Assembly (NCBI GenBank): GCA_025360985.1
Contig: JANYBA010000045.1
Coordinates: 1-12,143 of the forward strand
Length of the DNA: 12,143 nucleotides
Direction: 5' to 3'
Origin: Gammaproteobacteria bacterium
GTDB lineage: Bacteria > Pseudomonadota > Gammaproteobacteria > Xanthomonadales > Xanthomonadaceae
The notes under the pieces are model-generated. The model did no database searches. It worked only from the letters and a program-made list of their open reading frames with translations, and was not told the DNA's origin. A program made the translations under genes and the position numbers. Positions 7,020 through 12,143 of this stretch are shown here, in pieces; the stretch's first letter is position 1, and each line of letters opens with the position of its first letter.

Positions 7020-7033
7020 TTGACCTGCGTCAA
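7020..7033 (-). promoter_or_regulatory. FNR/Anr-type operator upstream of the universal stress gene
   Basis: TTGACCTGCGTCAA is a perfect dyad TTGAC-N4-GTCAA, close to the FNR/Anr consensus TTGAT-N4-ATCAA (one symmetric change per half-site). Its centre is at 7026.5. On the minus strand a weak -10-like TAGCCT (complement 6993-6998) would put transcription start near 6986, about 40 bp from the box centre. That fits class-II activation (-41.5) toward the Usp gene. The site is poorly placed for the divergent lipoprotein gene at 7079. Confidence 0.6.
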
Positions 7034-7078
7034 CGGGCCGGCTTCTGGCACCATGGGCGCTCCCGTCCGGAGCCCGCC

Positions 7079-7561
7079 ATGCGCACCTTCCGTTTCGCCT
7101 TGCTCGCCGCGCTCTCGTTCTCGGCTGTCGCCTGTTCGCACGAACCGGCTGCTTTTGCCGGAACCCCGGCCCTGCCGCCGCCGGCGATGGATGCGCCACC
7201 GGCCGAATCGCCAGCGGACGCGCCGACCACGCCCCTGCCGGTGGACCCGCCAATGCGCCACGGACCGATCATCCTCACGGTCGGGCAGTCGGCGCAGATC
7301 GGCCCGGGCGCGTCGCTGCATTTCGAGGCGCTGGCCAACGACAGCCGCTGCAAGCCGAACGTGCAATGCATCTGGGCCGGCGAAGTGACGCTGAGCTTCG
7401 AGCTTGAAGACGCCCGCGGCGGCGCCGGTTTTGAACTCATCTCGACCACCAAGCCCAAGGCCATCGCCGGCGGCCGCGAATTCCAGCTCACGGCCTACGG
7501 CGCCTGCCCGAGCGGAACGCCCGGCGAATGCGCCACCGTCGAAGTCGCGCCAGCGCCCTGA
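7079..7561 (+). CDS. lipoprotein with DSRCxxxVxCxWAG domain (copy 1)
   Basis: The 160-aa product has a lipoprotein-type signal peptide (MRTFRFALLAALSFSAVAC; Cys19, with a slightly unusual AVAC lipobox), a Pro/Ala-rich spacer (about 28-58) and a folded domain (60-160). The domain carries the signature DSRCKPNVQCIWAGEVTL (88-105), common in small secreted bacterial proteins of unknown function, and two further cysteines (C143, C151). C91/C97 and C143/C151 could form disulfides. The start is fixed by GGAG at 7069-7072 and by the signal peptide; the frame is open upstream to 6110, but that part is antisense to the Usp gene. The next gene encodes a clear paralogue, with about 65 identities over 101 gapless positions by hand count. 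The role is unknown; an envelope location is likely. Confidence 0.8.
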   Translation: MRTFRFALLAALSFSAVACSHEPAAFAGTPALPPPAMDAPPAESPADAPTTPLPVDPPMRHGPIILTVGQSAQIGPGASLHFEALANDSRCKPNVQCIWAGEVTLSFELEDARGGAGFELISTTKPKAIAGGREFQLTAYGACPSGTPGECATVEVAPAP

Positions 7562-7602
7562 TCCCACCCCACATCCCGACCCCGCTACAGGAACGAACCA
7601 TG
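7256..7602 (+). repeat. tandem duplication unit, copy 1 (domain 3' part, spacer and next start)
   Basis: This block covers codon 60 to the stop of the first lipoprotein gene plus the spacer and start codon that follow. It aligns with 8056-8400 at an offset of exactly 800 bp inside the coding part. Even the spacer is recognisable (stop-ATC...CACAGGAA-type ribosome site, then ATG), so the duplication included non-coding DNA. Confidence 0.65.
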
Positions 7603-8361
7603 CGCCAACTACCCATTTCCGCTTTCGCTGCACTCGCGTTGTTGTTGGCTGCTTGCCAGAGCACGACGAATTCCGTGCGCGTCGAGATCGTCCCGGCGTC
7701 GCCCGCGCAAGCCGCGCCGGCCGCGCCCGCTGCGCCGGAAGTCGCGGTGGAGACGCCGACCCGGCTCTTGCCGGCCTACGACGAGGGCGGTCCTGCGCCC
7801 GCCACGCCGGTGGTGGCAGCGGAAGCCGCTGCGCCCACCGCGCCGATGGTGGCCGAGCCAGCGCCTGCGCCCGCCGCGCCCATGGTTGCTGAGGAAGCTG
7901 CCGCGCCCGCTGCGCCGATGGCAGAGCAAGCGCCAGCGCCCGCTGCGCCGGTGGTCGCAGAGCAAGCGCCTGTGCCGGCCGCGCCCGTCGCGCCCGTCGT
8001 GCCCGTCGTCGCGGCGCCCACGCCCAAGCGCCCCCTGCCGGTGGAAGCGCCGGTACGGAACGGCCCGATCATCCTGGCGGCCGGGCAGTCGGCCCAGCTC
8101 GGCAAGGGCGACGCGCTGCGATTCGATTCGCTGGAAAGCGACAGCCGTTGCCAACCCGGCGTGCCCTGCACCTGGGCCGGCGAAGTGACGCTGTTCTTCA
8201 TCCTGCAAGGCGAGAGCAGCACCGCCGGATTCGAACTCAGCTCGAGCACCAAAGCCAAGGCCACCGCCAACGGCCGCGGCTTCCAGCTGATGGCCTACGG
8301 CGCCTGCCCCGATGGCGGTGCCGGCGAATGCGCCACCGTCAACGTGGCGCCGACCCCCTGA
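7600..8361 (+). CDS. lipoprotein with DSRCxxxVxCxWAG domain and long Pro/Ala repeat linker (copy 2)
   Basis: The ATG at 7600 has CAGGAA upstream. The 253-aa product has a clean lipoprotein signal (LLLAAC, Cys19), a Pro/Ala-rich linker of about 110 residues, and the same C-terminal domain as the upstream gene (153-253), including DSRCQPGVPCTWAGEVTL (181-198) and cysteines 184, 190, 236 and 244. The linker (residues about 65-135) is built of degenerate 12-13 residue units of the type AAPxVAEQAPAP, and would let the domain reach away from the membrane. The gap to the first paralogue is 38 bp and to the 57-aa gene 36 bp, consistent with one transcript. The domain function is unknown. Confidence 0.8.
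   Translation: MRQLPISAFAALALLLAACQSTTNSVRVEIVPASPAQAAPAAPAAPEVAVETPTRLLPAYDEGGPAPATPVVAAEAAAPTAPMVAEPAPAPAAPMVAEEAAAPAAPMAEQAPAPAAPVVAEQAPVPAAPVAPVVPVVAAPTPKRPLPVEAPVRNGPIILAAGQSAQLGKGDALRFDSLESDSRCQPGVPCTWAGEVTLFFILQGESSTAGFELSSSTKAKATANGRGFQLMAYGACPDGGAGECATVNVAPTP
7792..8004 (+). repeat. degenerate 36-39 bp coding repeats for the Pro/Ala linker
   Basis: About five imperfect units encode variations on AAPMVAEEAAAP, AAPMAEQAPAP and AAPVVAEQAPVP. The DNA units share a core like gcgcccgctgcgccg followed by gtggcagag or similar. Units vary by whole codons, keeping the frame, as expected from slippage under selection for an extended linker. Confidence 0.6.
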
Positions 8362-8400
8362 TCACACCCGAATCCGAACACGCCACAGGAATCCCCCATG
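8056..8400 (+). repeat. tandem duplication unit, copy 2
   Basis: This is the second copy of the block at 7256-7602. It covers the WAG domain, the stop, a 36-bp spacer with CACAGGAA, and the ATG of the next gene. The start of the 57-aa gene therefore occupies the position that the second lipoprotein gene's start has in copy 1. Confidence 0.65.
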
Positions 8401-8571
8401 ACGCTACCGACCTCCGCCGACATGACGCTGCGCGATTACTTCGCCGGCCAGATCGCCGCCGCCTTCATCATCGCGCCCAAGCAACCGGGCGTGCTCCGGC
8501 TCGAAGGCGCCAACCTCGCCAAGATGGCCTACGAAACCGCCGACCTGCTGATCGCGGAACGCGGCAAGTAA
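8398..8571 (+). CDS. small conserved-type protein, 57 aa
   Basis: ATG 8398 is preceded by CACAGGA (about 8 nt), and the stop TAA is at 8569-8571. The product contains MTLRDYFAGQIAAAFI (9-24) and AKMAYETADLLIAERGK (41-57). This pattern (MTLRDYFAA...AYxxADxMLxER) is seen in many short bacterial and prophage-derived proteins of unknown function. The second Met (residue 9) is an alternative start. It ends 9 bp before the end of the convergent NYN gene. Codon use matches its neighbours. There is no signal peptide or clear membrane segment. It probably rides on the lipoprotein transcript. Confidence 0.7.
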   Translation: MTLPTSADMTLRDYFAGQIAAAFIIAPKQPGVLRLEGANLAKMAYETADLLIAERGK

Positions 8572-8580
8572 GGCCGGCGC

Positions 8581-9281
8581 CTACCGCACCGCCCGCACGT
8601 ACACCGTCTTGCTCGAGCCGCCGGGCGCGGCGCGTTCCTCGACCGCGAACTGGGTCGGGTTGTGCTTGAACAGGTCGCTCAGCTTCTTGTGGCCGTACAG
8701 GCGCGGGTCGAAGTCGGGGCGGATCTTGTTGAGGTAGTTGCCGACGCGGGCTTCAATGTCGCTGGAGCAGCGGGTCTGTGCGCGGGCGTCTTCTTCGCCG
8801 GTGGCGCGGCCGGCGCCGGCGCTTCGGCGCGCAGCACTTCGGTGTAGATGAATTTGTCGCAGGCCTGCACGAAGGCGTCCGGCGTCTTGCGCTCACCGAA
8901 GCCGTACACGGTCAGGCCTTCCTCGCGCAGGCGCTGGGCCAGGCGGGTGAAGTCGCTGTCGCTGGACACCAGGGCGAAGCCGTCGAAGCGACCCGTGTAC
9001 ATCAGGTCCATGGCATCAATAATGAGCGAGGCGTCGGTGGCGTTCTTGCCGCTGGTGTAGGCGAACTGCTGCACCGGGCTGATCGAATGCTTGAGCAGGG
9101 CCTTCTTCCACTGCGACTGCTGGGTCGAGGTGAAATCGCCGTAGATGCGCTTGACGCTGGCGACGCCGAACTTCGCCACTTCCGCGAGCAGGCCCTCGAT
9201 CACCGAGGGCTGGGCGTTGTCGGCGTCGATCAGCACCGCCAGGCGGGTGTCGTCGGAAGTGGTCGCGGGTCGGGTTTTCAT
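8581..9281 (-). pseudogene. NYN-domain (LabA/DUF88-like) protein with LOTUS C-terminus, frameshifted
   Basis: From the ATG at 9281 the frame encodes an NYN ribonuclease-type domain: LAVLIDADNAQ (14-24), RIYGDFTS (45-52), NATDASLIIDAMDLMYTGRF (80-99), LVSSDSDF (104-111), VYGFGERKTPDAF (125-137). The acidic residues D19, D21, D83, D108 and D110 are in place. After about residue 166 this frame gives low-quality sequence and stops at 8679. In another frame, from about 8790 to the TAG at 8581-8583, there is a clear OST-HTH/LOTUS end: VGNYLNKIRPDFDPRLYG, then HKKLSDLFKHN and ...SSKTVYVRAVR. The full span is one base short of a whole number of codons. The first LOTUS helix (LLRxAVxx) also seems absent, so either a single-base loss or a deletion of 3n+1 bases fits. 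The NYN part may still be functional. An alternative start at 9302 has a better Shine-Dalgarno. Confidence 0.72.
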
Positions 9282-9300
9282 CGGAGTATCGTACGCCGGC

Positions 9301-10101
9301 ATGAACTTCCTCGCCCCCGTCCTCCTGCTCCTGGGCCTGGCCGCGGCCCAGCCCGAAACGCCCGATTTTGTTTCGGAGCATCCGCATGCGCGGGTCGACG
9401 ACTGGTCGAAGCGCCGGGCCGAGATCGATGCCGCCCTCGCCGATCCCGCCCCGTTGAAGGCGGTGCGGGTGCTGTTCGTCGGCGATTCGATCACCGAACT
9501 CTGGCTGCTCGGCGCCGACCCCTGGGTGCCGGGTCGCAAGTACGGCCAGGCGATCTGGAACGAGTCGTTCGCCCGGCCCGGGCCGAACCATGCGCTCAAC
9601 CTCGGCGTGTCCAACGATCGCACCGAACACGTGCTGCAGCGGATCCTGCCCCAGGCGCAAGGCGGCTTGGGCGAACTCGATGCGCCGCAGCTGGACCCGG
9701 ACGTGATCGTGCTGATGATCGGCATCAACAACGCACGGGGGGCGAGCAAGCTGGACGCTGAAATGACGTTCGCGGGCATCCGCGCGGTGGTCGAGGCGCT
9801 GCACGAACGCCGGCCGCGGGCGCGCATCGTCCTGCAATCGCTGCTGCCGGTCGCCGACGAGAACAGGAACAAGGTGGTGTACACGGTGAACCAAAGCCTG
9901 CAGGCCCTGGTGAAAGAGCCGGCCTACGCCAGTTACACGCACTTCCTCGACCTGTATCCGGCGTTCCTCGACAAGGACGCCAAGCAAGACCACAAGCTCT
10001 TCAACGACGCCCTGCATCCGGACGAGGCCGGCTACCGCCGGTGGCGGGATCGGCTGGTGGGGTTTTTGAAGTCGGTGAGGGGCGCGTCGCGTGCGCATTA
10101 A
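9301..10101 (+). CDS. secreted SGNH/GDSL-type esterase (PAF acetylhydrolase-like)
   Basis: The 266-aa product has a short signal peptide (MNFLAPVLLLLGLAAA) and no lipobox, so it is probably exported to the periplasm. SGNH blocks appear in order: VLFVGDSITELW (58-69, nucleophile Ser63), NLGVSNDRT (100-108, Gly102), IGINN (140-144, Gly141 and Asn143) and FNDALHPDEAGY (234-245, Asp236 and His239). The spacing and the VGDSITxxW and LHPxxxGY motifs resemble the platelet-activating-factor acetylhydrolase beta/gamma-type esterases found in many bacteria, often acting on acetylated glycans or lipids; the substrate is not determinable here. ATG 9301 has GGAG at about 14 nt, a rather long spacing. The divergent NYN gene starts only 19 bp away, or overlaps if its earlier start is used. 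The convergent helicase gene ends 19 bp downstream. Confidence 0.88.
   Translation: MNFLAPVLLLLGLAAAQPETPDFVSEHPHARVDDWSKRRAEIDAALADPAPLKAVRVLFVGDSITELWLLGADPWVPGRKYGQAIWNESFARPGPNHALNLGVSNDRTEHVLQRILPQAQGGLGELDAPQLDPDVIVLMIGINNARGASKLDAEMTFAGIRAVVEALHERRPRARIVLQSLLPVADENRNKVVYTVNQSLQALVKEPAYASYTHFLDLYPAFLDKDAKQDHKLFNDALHPDEAGYRRWRDRLVGFLKSVRGASRAH
9306..9312 (-). promoter_or_regulatory. Shine-Dalgarno GAGGAAG supporting an earlier NYN start at 9302
   Basis: On the minus strand GAGGAAG ends 3 nt before ATG 9302, which would add seven residues (MPAYDTP) to the NYN protein. The ATG at 9281 has no comparable site. If used, the two divergent start codons overlap at the CATG palindrome 9300-9303. 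Confidence 0.4.
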
Positions 10102-10120
10102 TTCCCGGCGCCGCCTATGG

Positions 10121-12097
10121 CTATGCGTCGAGCGAACGAACCCCCAAGGTTTCCAGGTAACCGAAAGTTGGATTGTAGAAGCTGGGGTCGCGAGTCGGAT
10201 CATGCGCATCCCCAGGAGGAACAAAGATCACCATCCCCTGGCGGGCTCGAGTGAGCAGTACGCGATATGCATTCCGCAGATATCTTTGCCGAGCCTTGAG
10301 GTTGACATTCGACCATTTGCGCCCGGCAAAAGAGTGACAATTCCAATCTGATCCCGTGTACCTAAGGTCGGCATCCCAATTCACGCACACCCAATCCAAT
10401 TCAAGGCCTTGTACCTGGAACTCCGTTGCCGCGTCCTCAAGGTAATAGCTCGATCGGACATCGCCGGCATCATTAAGGAACCAGTGGATAGGGTCGATTG
10501 GAACCCTCACATCGACTGCGTGCGGCTTAAGCCGCAGCGCCCCCGACGTAGCAACGAGTCCGTACCGCTCGGTACCACGCGCGTTACGTCGAATCCATGC
10601 TTTGGCCTTGCCAAGGTCTCGAGTCATCACTACCGGGTAGCGATCTGAAATCGCGGCCAGTGATTGACGTGCCGATTGCGTTTCGCAATCCAGAACACTC
10701 TTCACGAACGAGGATACGTTTTCGGCGCGAAAAGACCGCATGGACACCGAAAGATGTAGCCGATCTTCCGGAAAGAAATTTCCCCGTGCCCGGACTCTTC
10801 CGATCGCATCGCCGGCCGAGAACTCCGAATCGGAGAGATGAGGCGACACGTAAACATGCCAATTCAAGAACTGGCGGCATAACGCATCCAGCCACTCTGA
10901 GATTCCCCCTTCACCTCGATTGATCTCTTGGCCGCCTCCAACTAGGCAGATGATGACCGCCCAGTCATGACGGTCCATGTATGAAATCAGCAGTTCAGGC
11001 TCAGATTGGTCAAACCCGGGCCTGCCCTTCTTGCGCTTCATGAAGTCGGAGGTCATTGCCCGATCCCAAGCGCGCTGTGCTTCGTCGAAAATGACCACAT
11101 GGTCACTGGGTGGGCCCGAGTCAGAGAGGCCGGCATCCCTGAAGTGATGAATATTCTGGATGAAAGCTTTGACCTTTTGCTTTGATTCACCCTTTCTGGC
11201 TTGCTTGAATGCCTGCTTTTGCCTCGCCCACTCGTCACGAGTCAACGCCTCAGTGAGTACCGAAACAAGCGGTCCGTTGCCGGAGAGAAACACGGCATGC
11301 GTCGCGCTGTTGGCATCGAAGCGAGTGGTGGCTGTGTTCAAGCCGATGAGTGTCTTGCCGGCTCCAGGAACTCCGGTCACGAAAGCGATTATCTTCGACT
11401 TCTCTGCCTGAGCTCGCTCTATCAAAGCCTCGATTGTTATGGCCGTGATGGCGAGATTTTTCGCCCCAGCATCATTTCTTGCCAAGTCGACCACCGAATG
11501 GCTCGAATAAAGAGACCGGGCGGCTTCGATGATGGTTGGAGTCGGCCTATACGGCGAGACCGACCACTGCTCAGAATCAATTACATCGGAGACCCACCTA
11601 GACTGAACTTCGCGGATTGTTGAACCCAGTGTCTCGGCGCTGCACTTGAGTGGAGCAAAAACGTAGTCTGCGTGCGGCTCCGCGAAAATGCCGCTGGTCG
11701 AAACGGCTCGTGTGGAAACGAGGATTGGGCAAATGAATGCGTTGTGACTGGCCTTGTGAAAGTTCTTCAGATCAAGGGCGTAGTCCCATGCCTGCTCCAG
11801 GTCTGCTCTCGAGAACACATCGTTGCCAACCTTGAACTCGATTACAAATATGGTTGCGCCGATAATGACGACGGCATCTATCCGGCTGCCTATTCGAGGT
11901 ACTTTGAATTCGAGGAAGAGCCTTCCAGACAAATCGGACAATGATTGCTTCAAGATATGGATTTGCTGGCGCCAAGCGTCTCTCTGCTCTTCGGTGATCG
12001 CGAATTCACTCGCATCGGCGAGTGCACCAACAATAGAGTGCGGCGCCGAGATCAGGAACTCAGAAATACTGTCGGTGTAGTAAGCGCCAAGTGGCAT
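10121..12097 (-). CDS. nuclease-helicase fusion: PD-(D/E)XK-like domain plus Schlafen group 3/DUF2075 helicase
   Basis: The 658-aa protein has an N-terminal segment that fits a PD-(D/E)XK nuclease: LFLEFKVPRIGSRIDAVVII (60-79), then IFVIEFKVG (83-91), giving D74...E87-x-K89. A superfamily-1-type helicase of the DUF2075/SLFN-g3 kind follows: Walker A TGVPGAGKT (241-249), Walker B VVIFDEAQR (334-342), LVGGGQEIN (385-393), motif V-like FQVQGLELDWVCVNW (560-574) and motif VI-like YRVLLTRARQGMVIFVP (611-627). Such nuclease-helicase fusions are often encoded in defence islands, and a role in acting on foreign nucleic acid is plausible but inferred. The gene has visibly lower GC and different codon choice from everything to its left, suggesting recent transfer. 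ATG 12097 has a weak GGTGGA upstream. It ends 19 bp from the convergent esterase gene with no clear terminator. Confidence 0.85.
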   Translation of the reverse strand: MPLGAYYTDSISEFLISAPHSIVGALADASEFAITEEQRDAWRQQIHILKQSLSDLSGRLFLEFKVPRIGSRIDAVVIIGATIFVIEFKVGNDVFSRADLEQAWDYALDLKNFHKASHNAFICPILVSTRAVSTSGIFAEPHADYVFAPLKCSAETLGSTIREVQSRWVSDVIDSEQWSVSPYRPTPTIIEAARSLYSSHSVVDLARNDAGAKNLAITAITIEALIERAQAEKSKIIAFVTGVPGAGKTLIGLNTATTRFDANSATHAVFLSGNGPLVSVLTEALTRDEWARQKQAFKQARKGESKQKVKAFIQNIHHFRDAGLSDSGPPSDHVVIFDEAQRAWDRAMTSDFMKRKKGRPGFDQSEPELLISYMDRHDWAVIICLVGGGQEINRGEGGISEWLDALCRQFLNWHVYVSPHLSDSEFSAGDAIGRVRARGNFFPEDRLHLSVSMRSFRAENVSSFVKSVLDCETQSARQSLAAISDRYPVVMTRDLGKAKAWIRRNARGTERYGLVATSGALRLKPHAVDVRVPIDPIHWFLNDAGDVRSSYYLEDAATEFQVQGLELDWVCVNWDADLRYTGSDWNCHSFAGRKWSNVNLKARQRYLRNAYRVLLTRARQGMVIFVPPGDAHDPTRDPSFYNPTFGYLETLGVRSLDA

Positions 12098-12143
12098 GAG
12101 TCCACCGCGATGAGCATTCGCTACCCAGGATACGCGAACTAAA

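Noticed and set aside
6110..7078. Long upstream extension of the first WAG lipoprotein frame
   Set aside because: It is antisense to the universal stress gene. The lipoprotein signal and GGAG site fix the start at 7079.
6953..7633. Upstream extension of the universal stress protein frame to 7633
   Set aside because: Homology begins at MATLKDIFVP (6952). The extension is antisense to the lipoprotein gene and crosses the FNR-type box.
7792..8004. Possible CRISPR-like or intergenic repeat array
   Set aside because: The repeats are in-frame, degenerate and have no unique spacers. They encode a Pro/Ala protein linker.
8770..8800. Programmed -1 frameshift joining NYN and LOTUS parts
   Set aside because: The region (GCGAAGAAGACG) is not a standard slippery heptamer and no downstream pseudoknot was evident. 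A mutation or small deletion is simpler.
8778..9761. A 327-codon plus-strand frame spanning the NYN and esterase genes
   Set aside because: It is antisense to the NYN domain and out of frame with the SGNH motifs, with Arg-rich low-complexity translation.
10102..10120. Intrinsic terminator or attachment site between the esterase and helicase genes
   Set aside because: Only a short GGCGCC palindrome and no T-tract is present, and no second copy of the sequence marks an att duplication in this window.

Overview
The window is a high-GC stretch (roughly 65-70 % G+C by eye) with short intergenic gaps. Its gene types (UPF0149/YecA, orphan barstar-like protein, universal stress protein, NYN-LOTUS protein, many lipoproteins) suggest a gammaproteobacterium, most likely of the Xanthomonadales. 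The taxonomic call is inference only; there is no rRNA or other marker gene here. The last 2 kb (about 10.1-12.1 kb) is clearly less GC-rich, in the mid-50s % by sampling a few lines, and looks imported.

Layout. (a) 1-2574, minus strand: a two-gene immune-type operon. A SIR2-like-TIR protein is followed, through an ATGA stop/start overlap, by an nSTAND1 NTPase that runs off the left edge. TIR domains are typical NAD+-consuming effectors and nSTAND proteins are typical NTP-dependent sensors or switches, so the pair reads as an anti-phage or abortive-infection module. (b) 2671-4932, minus strand: an unrecognised 260-aa protein with a helical core, preceded by a 13-bp palindrome, and an LCAT-like alpha/beta-hydrolase lipoprotein. 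(c) 5079-6110, plus strand: a barstar-like protein lacking the segment that normally binds the ribonuclease, then a UPF0149 (YecA/YgfB-type) protein. (d) 6107-6952, minus strand: a tandem-domain universal stress protein that overlaps the UPF0149 gene tail to tail by 4 bp and has an FNR/Anr-type box at class-II spacing upstream. (e) 7079-8571, plus strand: two tandemly duplicated lipoprotein genes and a 57-aa gene. The duplicated block, including the spacer and ribosome-binding site, is offset by 800 bp. (f) 8581-9281, minus strand: an NYN-domain ribonuclease-like gene whose C-terminal LOTUS part lies in another frame (frameshift or small deletion). (g) 9301-10101, plus strand: a secreted SGNH/GDSL hydrolase divergent from the NYN gene, with almost no space between their starts. 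(h) 10121-12097, minus strand: a nuclease-helicase fusion (PD-(D/E)XK-like domain plus Schlafen-group-3/DUF2075 helicase) in the low-GC segment.

How they fit together. The middle of the window looks like ordinary chromosomal cargo: envelope lipoproteins, stress response and small conserved proteins. It is flanked by two candidate defence modules of different composition: the SIR2-TIR/nSTAND1 operon on the left, in host-like GC, and the nuclease-helicase on the right, in foreign-like GC. No RNA genes, CRISPR array, insertion sequence, phage gene or convincing Rho-independent terminator was seen. No stretch longer than 300 bp lacks a gene. The last 46 bp (12098-12143) lie upstream of the helicase gene and show nothing beyond its weak ribosome-binding site.
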